From Bacillota bacterium (lineage in GTDB: Bacteria; Bacillota; Limnochordia; Limnochordales; ZCTH02-B6), in NCBI GenBank assembly GCA_017578085.1, contig PKQR01000069.1, forward strand, positions 1-11,445: a DNA stretch of 11,445 nt, read 5' to 3'. The notes beneath the pieces are model-generated. The model had not been told where the DNA came from, made no database searches, and worked only from the letters and a program-made list of their open reading frames with translations. A program made the translations under genes and the position numbers. The first letter of the stretch is position 1. Each line of letters begins with the position of its first letter. Shown here piece after piece: positions 1 through 6,582 of the stretch.

Positions 1-571
1 GTTGTGCAAAGAGCCCGGCCAGACCGTAGAAAACGTGAAACGCATCCGCCACGAGCAAGCCGAACAGGCGCCGCGAATTTTGGGTGCCGAGTTCGTCTGC
101 TTTGACCTGGCGGATTACCCTCTGGAGGTCGGGCGCGAGGCGGTAGAGCGATTGGCGGACATGATCCGGCAGCTGGCGCCGTACGCCATTCTAACGCATA
201 CGGAGAAAGATCCTTTCAACCCGGACCATCCTGTGGCCTCAGCGGTGGTGCAGCAGGCACGGCAGCTGGCGGCCGGCGCGGGTGTGGCCAGCGCGTTTGA
301 AACCGTGGCACCGCCTGCCCTGTATTTCTTCGAGCCGCATCAGCCGGAGCTGTGCGGATTCGAACCAAACACCTTCTTGGACATCACGCCGGTGTTCGAA
401 AAGAAGCAGCAGGCCATGGCCGTGATGGCCTCGCAGCAGTACCTGCAATCCTACTACGCGGAGTTGGCCTCCCGGCGGGCCAATCACGCCCGGCGCATTT
501 CGGGTCGGAAGGAGATCCGCTACGCGGAAGCGTTCCAGCGGGTTCTCCCACTGGTTACGGATACGCTCTAA
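1..571 (+). CDS. galB: 4-oxalomesaconate hydratase, PIG-L/LmbE family (3' part)
   Basis: The gene enters from the left edge, so only its last 189 or so codons are present (reading frame from base 2, stop TAA 569-571). Full-length members are usually about 240-260 residues, so the N-terminal zinc motif (HPDD type) lies outside the window. Visible family signatures are the GQTxENVKRIR segment near the fragment start, a THTEKDPFNPDHP block at fragment residues 65-77 carrying the second metal-site histidine, and a C-terminal helical tail with YAEAF. In the GalB subfamily of PIG-L proteins this enzyme hydrates 4-oxalomesaconate to 4-carboxy-4-hydroxy-2-oxoadipate. The next gene encodes the aldolase that cleaves that product, which is the main reason to prefer this over a generic PIG-L deacetylase. 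Cytosolic. Substrate assignment is inferred from family and context. Confidence 0.75.
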   Translation, partial: LCKEPGQTVENVKRIRHEQAEQAPRILGAEFVCFDLADYPLEVGREAVERLADMIRQLAPYAILTHTEKDPFNPDHPVASAVVQQARQLAAGAGVASAFETVAPPALYFFEPHQPELCGFEPNTFLDITPVFEKKQQAMAVMASQQYLQSYYAELASRRANHARRISGRKEIRYAEAFQRVLPLVTDTL

Positions 572-704
572 ATTTTGACTGGCACCGGTGTAGATCCGGC
601 TCAATGCCCAAGGTTGCCGACCCGTTGAAACCGCCGGACGGCCGTTGTTCGGCTGGCGGAAAGGAATACGGAACTACGTGGTTTCCCGAAAGGAGCCGGT
701 TGAG

Positions 705-1337
705 GTGAACAAGGAGCTCCTCCAGCAGTTGCGCGAGCTCGGGGTGGCCACGGTCTATGAAGCCTCGGGGCGCGAAGGTTTGATTGACATCCCCCTAATC
801 TCGGTGATCCCCGGCAGCAAAGTGGCCGGTCCCGCACGGACGGTACGCTGCGGGCAGGGGGATAACCTGATGGTCCACGCGGTCATGGAGCGTATCCAGC
901 CCGGAGACGTTCTTGTGCTGACCATGCCTGAGCCTGAACCCGTGGCCCTCATCGGCGAACTGCTGGTTACCCAGGCCCAAGTGCGCGGCGCGGCGGCCAT
1001 CTTGGTGGACGCGGCGGTGCGCGACGTGGAAGACCTGCGGGCTATGGGCCTGCCCATTTGGACGCGCTACGTGCGGGTCCGGGGAGCGACCAAGGAAAAG
1101 GTCGGCGCCATCGATGTGCCGGTCGAGGTTGGCGGCGCGACCATCCACCCCGGTGACATCGTGGTGCTCGATGATGATGGCGCTGTGGTCGTCGCCGCGG
1201 CCAAGGCCGAGGCCGTCCTGCAGGCTGCCTTGGCCCGGCGGGACCGGGAGAACCAGCTGCGCCAGAAGCTGCAGCAAGGGCAACTGTCGTACGACCTGCA
1301 TGGTCTCCGCCGGCTGGTGGAGGGACAGCAGGCTTAA
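705..1337 (+). CDS. ligK: 4-carboxy-4-hydroxy-2-oxoadipate aldolase / oxaloacetate decarboxylase (RraA-like)
   Basis: A 210-residue cytosolic enzyme predicted to split 4-carboxy-4-hydroxy-2-oxoadipate into pyruvate and oxaloacetate and to decarboxylate oxaloacetate; the same enzyme is called GalC in gallate pathways. I choose the GTG at 705 because AAAGGAG (689-695) sits about 9 bases upstream; the in-frame ATG at 645 has no such site and adds 20 residues unlike the family. RraA-fold signatures: GELL at 84-87, the active-site DAAVRD at 102-107 (Arg106 and Asp107 match the catalytic Arg and divalent-metal-binding Asp known in class II HMG/CHA aldolases), and HPGDIVVLDDDGAVVV at 148-163. The C-terminal helix (175-210) is typical of the longer aldolases rather than the RNase E inhibitor RraA itself. 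It lies 133 bases after the hydratase and is followed by a terminator, so the two probably share a transcript. Confidence 0.85.
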   Translation: MNKELLQQLRELGVATVYEASGREGLIDIPLISVIPGSKVAGPARTVRCGQGDNLMVHAVMERIQPGDVLVLTMPEPEPVALIGELLVTQAQVRGAAAILVDAAVRDVEDLRAMGLPIWTRYVRVRGATKEKVGAIDVPVEVGGATIHPGDIVVLDDDGAVVVAAAKAEAVLQAALARRDRENQLRQKLQQGQLSYDLHGLRRLVEGQQA

Positions 1338-1366
1338 TTCCGACCCTGAAATTCGCCTGAGAAGCG

Positions 1367-1414
1367 CCCCCGGCCCTGCCTTGGCGAAAGTTGAGGGAAG
1401 TGGCCGGGGGTTTT
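1367..1414 (+). terminator. Rho-independent terminator after the aldolase gene
   Basis: A perfect 9-bp GC-rich stem, CCCCCGGCC (1367-1375) with GGCCGGGGG (1402-1410), is followed at once by TTTT (1411-1414). The 26-base loop is longer than usual. It begins 29 bases after the aldolase stop codon, so it should end the galB-ligK transcript. Confidence 0.75.
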
Positions 1415-1931
1415 CGCGCCACCTCTCCCGCGTGCCTCAAGCCCCGGGGACCGCGTCTCCGACGGCGCCGCGGTCGAACTGAAACTGGTCGGTCCGTATG
1501 GGGGCATACGCGGTCGCTGGACGCGGTGCGGGGACTGCACGGGGTAGCGGCAGACTCGGTGCCCCGCTACGCTACGCCCGCGGCTTCGCAGGAGTTGCCG
1601 CACGCGAACAAAATCTCAATGAATGATAGCACTGTCTGCCTTCTCCTGTGTTGGTCACTTAGAGACCATTTGCGTTCATTGGACTCCGGGGACTGTGGGT
1701 ACTAGGCGTGATCTACGAATGCAACGGTGGTATCGCCCTGGACAACGGCGAGCGGTGGTCGTGGTCTCTGTGGTACATGTGCGGCCGGCTGCATCGCCAG
1801 GTTGGAGGTGGTGAATGAGCAGCGGGAATGGCAAGGGAGAGCCGAGGGAACAAACTGTCGCGGTAGACGGCTGCCGGCAAGTGTGGGGCAGGGCCGGCAG
1901 TCGAGCAATGTAAGCGAGGCGGCGGGAGAGC
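1415..1931. other. Gene-poor stretch with small hairpins, no recognisable gene
   Basis: No ORF here encodes a protein I recognise and frames conflict on both strands. The stretch does hold structure: a 6-bp stem CGTATG/CATACG with GGGG loop (1495-1510); a 7-bp stem GTAGCGG/CCGCTAC (1544-1570); and a nested pair, outer CAATGAA/TTCATTG (1617-1623 with 1675-1681), inner TGGTC/GACCA (1652-1656 with 1664-1668). Bases 1608-1690 are visibly more AT-rich than the surroundings and could contain a promoter for the epimerase gene, but I cannot fix a -35/-10 pair. Two tiny overlapping ORFs lie at 1708-1818 and 1815-1913. Confidence 0.5.
1815..1913 (+). CDS. Possible 32-residue small ORF upstream of the epimerase
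   Basis: ATG at 1815 is preceded by GGAGGTGGT (1804-1812), a ribosome site as good as those of the real genes here, and the frame runs 32 codons to TAA at 1911-1913, 18 bases before the epimerase ATG. Its ATG overlaps (ATGA) the stop of a 36-codon GTG-started frame at 1708-1818 that contains WSWSLWYM. The peptide (MSSGNGKGEPREQT at the start) is polar and matches nothing I know. It could be a leader peptide coupled to the downstream gene, or chance. Kept only because of the ribosome site and spacing. Confidence 0.25.
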   Translation: MSSGNGKGEPREQTVAVDGCRQVWGRAGSRAM

Positions 1932-2912
1932 ATGAAGGCGTCGGTGGAAGAAATCACGTTCCTAGGTGAGAAGGCCATCCGTGCCAGCAATGGCGTGCTT
2001 ACGTTGGTCGTAGTGCCCGCCTGGGGGTCCAACATGACTTCCCTCATGCACGAGCCCACGGGAGTCGAGCTTTTGCGGGTGCCTGAGTCGGCGGAAACCT
2101 TCTGGCAGAGGCCGGCGCTCTACGGCACGCCCGTGTTGTTCCCGCCCAACCGCATCGCTGACGGGAGGTTTACGTACCGGGGGCGGGAATACCGTTTCGA
2201 CATCAACGAGCCGGCGCGGGGAAACCACATTCACGGCTTCGTGCACAAGCGCCCTTGGGAGCTCGTGCGGGCTGAAATGGACGCATCGGGCAGGGCGATA
2301 GTGGAGACGCGCTTTGACGTCGCGACGAGCGCCGACCGCGATGAGATTCTGCGCCAGTTCCCGCACCATTTCGTCCTCACTCTCCGCTTGACCCTCGACG
2401 GTGCGACGCTCCACAAGGATATCGAGGTGCACAACGCCGGCACCGAGCCGTTTCCCTTTGGCGTCGGCTTTCACACGACGTTCGTCTGTCCCGAGGGCGC
2501 CCGGTTCGCGCTGGATGTGGCGAAACGCTGGCGGCTCAACGACCGCATGGTGCCCACGGGGGAGCTGGAGGACATTCCTTTCCGCGACGAGTTGGTGCGG
2601 GGCATGGACTTGACTGGCGTCGCCTTGGACGACGCATTCTTCGTAGGGGAAACGCCGGCTCGCAGCGCCGCGACGCTTTCCTATCCCGCCGGGCGTGCGC
2701 GCCTGACCGTCCGGTACGAAGCCGACGAGAACTTCCGGCACTGGGTCGTCTACAACGCCGGCGGCAGGAGCGGCTTCGTGTGCCCCGAGCCCTATACGTG
2801 GATAACCAACGCGCCCAACTTAAACCTTCCCGCTTCGCTTACGGGACTGCAGGAGGCGGCGCCAGGGGAACGCAAGCTCCTGGCGACCACCATTACGGTT
2901 TCCGCCGGCTGA
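1932..2912 (+). CDS. Aldose 1-epimerase family protein (galactose mutarotase-like)
   Basis: A complete 326-residue protein, normal length for this family, starting at ATG 1932 with GGGAG (1923-1927) just upstream. Mutarotases interconvert the alpha and beta anomers of hexoses in the cytosol. Family landmarks: the PNRIADGRF segment at 72-80 followed by G-REYRFD, the NHIHGFVH block at 98-105 (sugar-binding His), GFHTTF at 179-184 with His181 as the likely general acid, DDAFF at 233-237, and CPEPYTW at 284-290 where Glu286 is the likely general base. No signal peptide or membrane segment is present. Sugar specificity cannot be read from the sequence. It resembles the YphB-like branch of the family more than classic GalM, and no other sugar gene adjoins it. 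It appears monocistronic. Confidence 0.88.
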   Translation: MKASVEEITFLGEKAIRASNGVLTLVVVPAWGSNMTSLMHEPTGVELLRVPESAETFWQRPALYGTPVLFPPNRIADGRFTYRGREYRFDINEPARGNHIHGFVHKRPWELVRAEMDASGRAIVETRFDVATSADRDEILRQFPHHFVLTLRLTLDGATLHKDIEVHNAGTEPFPFGVGFHTTFVCPEGARFALDVAKRWRLNDRMVPTGELEDIPFRDELVRGMDLTGVALDDAFFVGETPARSAATLSYPAGRARLTVRYEADENFRHWVVYNAGGRSGFVCPEPYTWITNAPNLNLPASLTGLQEAAPGERKLLATTITVSAG

Positions 2913-2958
2913 CATCCAACGAGCATTGGTGAGGGCCGCGGGAGGCCGCCGCGCACGA

Positions 2959-2993
2959 GCTGGGGCTATGAAACGAGGCTCCATAGCACCAGC
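2959..2993 (+). other. Imperfect hairpin downstream of the epimerase gene
   Basis: GCTGG-g-GCTATG (2959-2970) pairs with CATAGC-a-CCAGC (2982-2993), 11 base pairs with one G/A mismatch and an 11-base loop. It begins 47 bases after the epimerase stop. There is no T-run after it, so it is not a standard intrinsic terminator. It may stabilise a 3' end or act with Rho. Confidence 0.4.
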
Positions 2994-3163
2994 CGGCGGC
3001 GCTCGGTTCACTGCTGCGGCGGTCGTGCTTATCCCCTTCCATCCCTTGTGCTACAGTAACATTACACCATTGCTTCCGCCTTGCATCCGGCGAAGGACCT
3101 TAGAGCGTGCGCACGCCGCGCGTCGCCCCCGTACTACAAGTTGGCGTATTTTCCGGAACCGCG

Positions 3164-3238
3164 GGAGGACCGGGCGGGCGCGCGGCGAACAAGGTACGGC
3201 CCACAGTCCCGTCGTCCCGCTTCAGTGTCTGAGAGGAG
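3164..3238 (+). repeat. Leader block shared by the two coiled-coil genes, copy 1
   Basis: GGAGGA (3164), then 17 bases later GAACAAGGTACG (3187-3198) followed by CCCAC and GTC, then the ribosome site. From 3164 to the start codon it aligns without gaps to 6501-6585. It marks the extent of the gene duplication upstream of the coding part, or a shared control element. Confidence 0.6.
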
Positions 3239-3245
3239 CCTCAGT

Positions 3246-3749
3246 ATGCGGGTTGAGGAGATGTTCGACTCCATCAGCCAGCAACTGGCGCAAATGGTGG
3301 CCCACGTACAAGAGGTGCGGCAGTCCAACATCCGGATCGAACGAAAGATAGGGGAGCTGCAAGACCAGGTCGCGGATCTGACATATCGGGTAGAGCGACT
3401 GGAGCAGCAGGTTGCTGGCCTTGAGCAGAGGCTTGCTGGCCTGGAGCAGAGGGTTGCCAGCCTTGAGCAGAGAGTCGCCAGCCTGGAGCACAGAGTCAGT
3501 GCCCTGGAGGACAGAGTCGGCCTTCTTGAGCAGCGGTTCGAGACGCTGCGCGAGGACGTTGAGAAGAAAGTCGATTTCCTTGCAGGAAAGATAGACTACC
3601 AGTTCGGCATGCTCCATGAGGAGCTAATGCAGTTTAAAACCCGGATCCACGATGAGCTGTACAGCTACCGTTACCGGCAGGGCGAAATCGAAAAGCGGCT
3701 CGGCGAACTGGAGCAGCGCGTTGCCCGGCTTGAGGAACGCTTGCCTTAG
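3246..3749 (+). CDS. Small coiled-coil protein, long-heptad paralogue
   Basis: A 167-residue, highly charged, almost wholly helical protein with no signal peptide or membrane segment; I do not recognise a named family. The frame is open further upstream, but ATG 3246 follows AGAGGAG (3232-3238) by 7 bases and begins the block MRVEEMFDSISQQLAQMV that is also the start of the paralogue at 6583. Layout: conserved N-block (1-30), a run of perfect seven-residue units of the type LEQRVAG/S (about residues 50-105), then a conserved C-block with LREDV-KKVDFLAGKIDY, RIHDELYS and RVARLEERL. The heptads predict a parallel coiled coil, so it probably forms an oligomer or scaffolds a partner. It is followed after 92 bases by the unrecognised 251-residue gene. 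Function unknown. Confidence 0.82.
   Translation: MRVEEMFDSISQQLAQMVAHVQEVRQSNIRIERKIGELQDQVADLTYRVERLEQQVAGLEQRLAGLEQRVASLEQRVASLEHRVSALEDRVGLLEQRFETLREDVEKKVDFLAGKIDYQFGMLHEELMQFKTRIHDELYSYRYRQGEIEKRLGELEQRVARLEERLP
3407..3532 (+). repeat. Tandem 21-base repeats coding for heptads
   Basis: About six imperfect 21-base units of the form (GTT/CTT)-GCT-GGC-CTT-GAG-CAG-AGG encode LEQRVAG/S heptads in the long paralogue. Such in-frame tandem units can gain or lose copies by slippage or recombination, which would explain the five-heptad difference from the gene at 6583. Confidence 0.65.
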
Positions 3750-3788
3750 AGCACGGCGATGTCCCTTGGACCGATCAACGGTAGCCGT

Positions 3789-3823
3789 GGGCACCGCACG
3801 CTGAGACCGTCGCGCCGGTGCCC
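3789..3823 (+). promoter_or_regulatory. Hairpin just before the ribosome site of the next gene
   Basis: GGGCACCG (3789-3796) pairs perfectly with CGGTGCCC (3816-3823), with a 19-base loop. The GAGGAG ribosome site of the TTG-started gene (3825-3830) begins one base after the stem. Without a T-run it is unlikely to be a terminator. A stem so close to the ribosome site could affect translation of the second gene or mark a processing site between the two. Confidence 0.4.
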
Positions 3824-3840
3824 CGAGGAGTCGGTGAGGT

Positions 3841-4596
3841 TTGCCGTCCCGGCAACTGACAATTGAGCGCTACGAGCAAGTCAAGAAATGGACCTCCGAT
3901 TATGGGGAGGCCCTCGTTCGGACGAACCTCGCCGTGCGGTGCTGGCTTCGTCGGGTAGGGGAGAGACCGGACCGGTTCCAGAGGGGCGACCCTCCTGCTC
4001 ACCTGGTCCTTAGCTGGCTCGTGCGCAACCACATCGTCCAAGCCTTCTACCGTGCCTACGGTATTGACGTCCTACCCGACCCGGAGGACGCTGGGCCCGG
4101 CCATGGCATGGTGGTGCAGGTCGCCGAGGGCTGCAAGGGCAAGGAGCCCGCCCGGCTGGCTACCATCGAAGTAGCGGGTGCGCGGGTCGAGCCGCACTTG
4201 CCGGGAATGAGGCGATTGGACGTCTACCCGCTGGTCGAACAGGGGGAGGACCCGCTCTGGGTCATCGACACGGCGGCCATCCTCGCAGTCGGCGGCCGAT
4301 GGCCCAGGCACTGCCACCGGCGAAGCTGTCCCCATCGCCGGGACGCCGCGGTGTACCTGGCTCTGAACCAGGTCATCACGCTGCTTCTCTGCATGGGATA
4401 CGCCCGGGATGCGATGCTCGTCAGACCCTCTGGGTACAGCCAACAGCCAACCTTTGTGATCCGGTTAGCCGACGGCGAAACCATTCGGATCCAGCGCAGT
4501 ACGGGTGAACTGTTGACAACGGACGGGACGGTCGTTCCGTTTGCCGACTGGTGCGGGGACGACGTCGATCAGGGGGTGCGCACCCTTGGACGCTAG
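3841..4596 (+). CDS. Hypothetical protein with a CHxxxCxH cluster
   Basis: A 251-residue protein that I do not recognise. An in-frame stop at 3835-3837 limits the 5' end. The TTG at 3841 has GAGGAG 10 bases upstream (3825-3830) and is the best start, though TTG is uncommon. There is no signal peptide. The N-terminal 75 residues look helical (YEQVKKWTSDYGEALVRTNL, then a WLVRNHIVQAFYRAYG segment). The middle contains RRLDVYPLVEQGEDPLWVIDT. A CHRRSCPH cluster at residues 158-165 could bind a metal. A hydrophobic helix at 172-186 and a C-terminal beta-hairpin-like stretch (FVIRLADGETIRIQ) follow. It lies downstream of the coiled-coil gene on the same strand and may be its operon partner. It converges with the minus-strand gene ending at 4666. 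Function unknown. Confidence 0.65.
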   Translation: MPSRQLTIERYEQVKKWTSDYGEALVRTNLAVRCWLRRVGERPDRFQRGDPPAHLVLSWLVRNHIVQAFYRAYGIDVLPDPEDAGPGHGMVVQVAEGCKGKEPARLATIEVAGARVEPHLPGMRRLDVYPLVEQGEDPLWVIDTAAILAVGGRWPRHCHRRSCPHRRDAAVYLALNQVITLLLCMGYARDAMLVRPSGYSQQPTFVIRLADGETIRIQRSTGELLTTDGTVVPFADWCGDDVDQGVRTLGR

Positions 4597-4665
4597 GGAG
4601 CGGAGGCTTGCCTCGGCAGTTTAGAGGGTGTGCTCGTTGCACCCGCCTTTGGCCGATTCGACGTC

Positions 4666-6390
4666 TTACCCATCGGCCGGTCTAATCCCCAGACGCCGCA
4701 TCTCAACGCGCACTTTCTCAGCGAGGCCGCGCAGAATCGCAGCCTGTTCTTCTAACCATGTCATCAGGTCCCTGGTTTCTTCCTGGATGAAGGTGGCGAG
4801 TCCGTGGGCAGCGGCCGTTGCCGCGCGTTTGGCCGCCTGCTCCAGTTTCTCCCGCTCCACTGCCAGCGCAGCCAAAGCGTGCACGTGGGCCTTGCCCAGC
4901 TCTTCAACAGCGGGCCGCAGCTCAGGCACTTGCATGAGCCGATCCTTTAGGAACGCCGTCGCCTCGTTGTAGGCCGCCAGCGGTCCACGGTTTCTTGTTG
5001 CGCGACGGATGCGGTCCGCGGCGCCCCGTAGGCGTTTTTGTAGGCGACGACTCCAGAGGGCGATGCCTTCCCGGGTGATGTCCTGCTGCGACGGCCAGAC
5101 AAGGCGGGTGGGCCAAGGGGACGGGGGCAAGGCCTGCAAGGCCTTCGCGGTGTTCGCCGCGACGCGCTCCGCAGCGGTTTCGAAGCCGTCGGGCACCGCA
5201 GCCACAAAGCGCGCTACCGCGGCCTGGTGTGCGGCTTTGATCCGCTCCGCACCGGACCGGTGGACGGTTTCCAGCTGGTCCAGGTGGGCCTTCAACGCAC
5301 GCTCGACTTCGTTTACTTGGTGAAGCACAGCGTTTTGCAGCGCCTGATGGCGCCGCCCCAGCTCCGTCTTGACGTCCGCACGCCGGCGCTGGAACTCCTC
5401 CTGGGCCCGCCTTAGGTCCGCCAACTTGATCTCGTTGGTGATGGAGCGGCCAAGGAACGCACCAAAGAGGGCGCCGACAATGCCGCCGACGGCCGTCCCA
5501 GCGGGACCGAAAGCCGTGCCGATCGCAGCTCCTATCTTACCGCCCACCCAGCCACCGCCGCCTGTGCCCGCCAAGTCCAGGCCGAGATTGCGGGCGCTCG
5601 AGCCCAGGTCGGTGTCTCCTTTCAGGAGTAAGTCCAGCTCCCGCACGCCCGAAAAGATGGCTGTGATGACGGGGAAGGAGAAGTCCCAGTCAACGCCGCT
5701 GATCCCCTCTATCGTTCCCTCGATGAGTTGCACGAGGTCGTCGTGGGACAGCTCGGGCAAAGCGATGATTTTGTCCGCATGCTCCGGGAACTGGGCAGCC
5801 AGCTCTGGGCTCGTGATCACGCCGATGTCCGGGTGGTCGCGAAAGTGCTCGGCGATGTGGGACGTAGTGATGCCTACCTTAACGTTATATGGCTCGCCGT
5901 TGACCAGCAGGTCCCAGCCTGCCTGATTGGGCGCGGGCGCAAGCTCCACTTGCGCCCCGCTGGTCTCCAGCACATCTGCTGCCACCTGCTCAGCAACGTA
6001 TCCCTTGAGCGTGTCCAGCCAGCGGTCGTAGCCCTCACCGGCAGCCGCGTCAGCAACCACCCGTTTGAGCTCGGAGAAGTCCGACAGGTCGGCCGACAGC
6101 CAGAAGTCCATTCCCTCAACGACGCGCGGGTCTATCTGCAAGACGGCTTGGATCTGGTCCACGCCCGCCAGTCCTGCGTCGAAGGCGGGCACCCACGCGG
6201 GCAGCAGGTACACTCCGGGGAGTTTGGCTCCGGTGACGCCCGGAGACGGCTCGGCCTGATCTCGCGTCTCCTGCCTGAGCGCCTCGTCGAGCTCTTGAGC
6301 GATCCTCAGGGCGCCGGCACGCACCCGCACCGTGCGTACCGCCCACAGGAGCAGCAGCAGCCCCGCACCCCCAGCCATGTGCGCCCACAC
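4666..6390 (-). CDS. Membrane-anchored protein with possible nuclease-like segment, glycine zipper and coiled coil
   Basis: The minus-strand frame is open to 6555, but I place the start at GTG 6390 (574 residues). GGGGGAG lies 5 bases upstream, and a TTGACA/TATTCT promoter (6440-6468) would put the transcript start near 6433, too close for the ATG at 6423. Order of parts: an N-terminal hydrophobic anchor (about 5-19, MAGGAGLLLLLWAV); a mixed domain where EQVAADVL (134), GWDLLVNG (Asp160) and YNVKVG (169-171) are spaced like a PD-(D/E)XK nuclease core, though the usual Glu/Gln before x-Lys is Asn; a glycine zipper (277-315, GxxxG-rich, ending GALFGAFLGR); then charged helices (321-395 and 471-565) suited to coiled coils. 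No family name can be given. It sits between the two coiled-coil paralogues, convergent to the first pair and divergent from the second gene. Confidence 0.75.
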   Translation of the reverse strand: MWAHMAGGAGLLLLLWAVRTVRVRAGALRIAQELDEALRQETRDQAEPSPGVTGAKLPGVYLLPAWVPAFDAGLAGVDQIQAVLQIDPRVVEGMDFWLSADLSDFSELKRVVADAAAGEGYDRWLDTLKGYVAEQVAADVLETSGAQVELAPAPNQAGWDLLVNGEPYNVKVGITTSHIAEHFRDHPDIGVITSPELAAQFPEHADKIIALPELSHDDLVQLIEGTIEGISGVDWDFSFPVITAIFSGVRELDLLLKGDTDLGSSARNLGLDLAGTGGGGWVGGKIGAAIGTAFGPAGTAVGGIVGALFGAFLGRSITNEIKLADLRRAQEEFQRRRADVKTELGRRHQALQNAVLHQVNEVERALKAHLDQLETVHRSGAERIKAAHQAAVARFVAAVPDGFETAAERVAANTAKALQALPPSPWPTRLVWPSQQDITREGIALWSRRLQKRLRGAADRIRRATRNRGPLAAYNEATAFLKDRLMQVPELRPAVEELGKAHVHALAALAVEREKLEQAAKRAATAAAHGLATFIQEETRDLMTWLEEQAAILRGLAEKVRVEMRRLGIRPADG

Positions 6391-6439
6391 GCCGGCTCCC
6401 CCCCTCGGAACAGTCCATTTCATGCCAATTGGCAAACAA

Positions 6440-6468
6440 AGAATAGCAGAATTGCCTTTCGCTGTCAA
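6440..6468 (-). promoter_or_regulatory. Sigma-70-type promoter for the minus-strand anchored protein
   Basis: Read on the minus strand, a perfect -35 TTGACA (6468-6463) is followed by a 17-base spacer and TATTCT (6445-6440), 4 of 6 to the -10 consensus. Transcription would begin near 6433 and give a leader of about 43 bases to the GTG at 6390. The region is AT-rich against its surroundings. Confidence 0.65.
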
Positions 6469-6500
6469 AAGGGTCTTTGCACGCCGGGCTCGCGTGAGGG

Positions 6501-6575
6501 GGAGGAGTCGCCCGGCGGGTGGAGAACAAGGTACGCCCCACGGTCGTACCGCCAACCATCAGCAGCGGAAAGGGG
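6501..6575 (+). repeat. Leader block shared by the two coiled-coil genes, copy 2
   Basis: GGAGGA (6501-6506) and GAACAAGGTACG (6524-6535), with CCCCAC and GTC after it, at the same distances from the start codon as in copy 1. The GAACAAGGTACG word is identical in both copies, while the 40 bases next to the start codon are only about half identical. Confidence 0.6.
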
Positions 6576-6582
6576 CTTGAAG

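Larger units (their letters stand above)
2913..3245. other. Intergenic region with a hairpin and a possible promoter
   Basis: No gene seen. It holds an 11-bp imperfect stem (2959-2993), a possible extended -10 promoter around 3049-3057 (TGCTACAGT, with only a weak -35 match), and, near its right end, the leader block shared with the second coiled-coil gene (from 3164 on). Confidence 0.5.

Noticed and set aside
645..704. Upstream ATG extension of the aldolase gene
   Set aside because: No ribosome site for the ATG at 645, and the added residues do not look like family sequence; GTG 705 has AAAGGAG at the right distance.
1962..2741. Long minus-strand frame opposite the epimerase
   Set aside because: Shadow of a well-supported epimerase gene; its residues show no domain and arise from GC-rich codon bias.
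3407..3532. 21-base repeats as a CRISPR or minisatellite array
   Set aside because: No spacers; the units are in frame and fully explained by coded heptads.
4626..4644. GGGTG/CACCC stem between the convergent genes as a terminator
   Set aside because: Only 5 firm base pairs, a 9-base loop and no T-run on either strand.
6391..6555. N-terminal extension of the minus-strand anchored protein
   Set aside because: It would run across its own promoter and into the leader of the divergent coiled-coil gene; GTG 6390 has a better ribosome site and leader length.
5728..6582. Long plus-strand open frame continuing into the second coiled-coil gene
   Set aside because: It is antisense to the anchored-protein gene; the paralogue and ribosome site show the real start at 6583.
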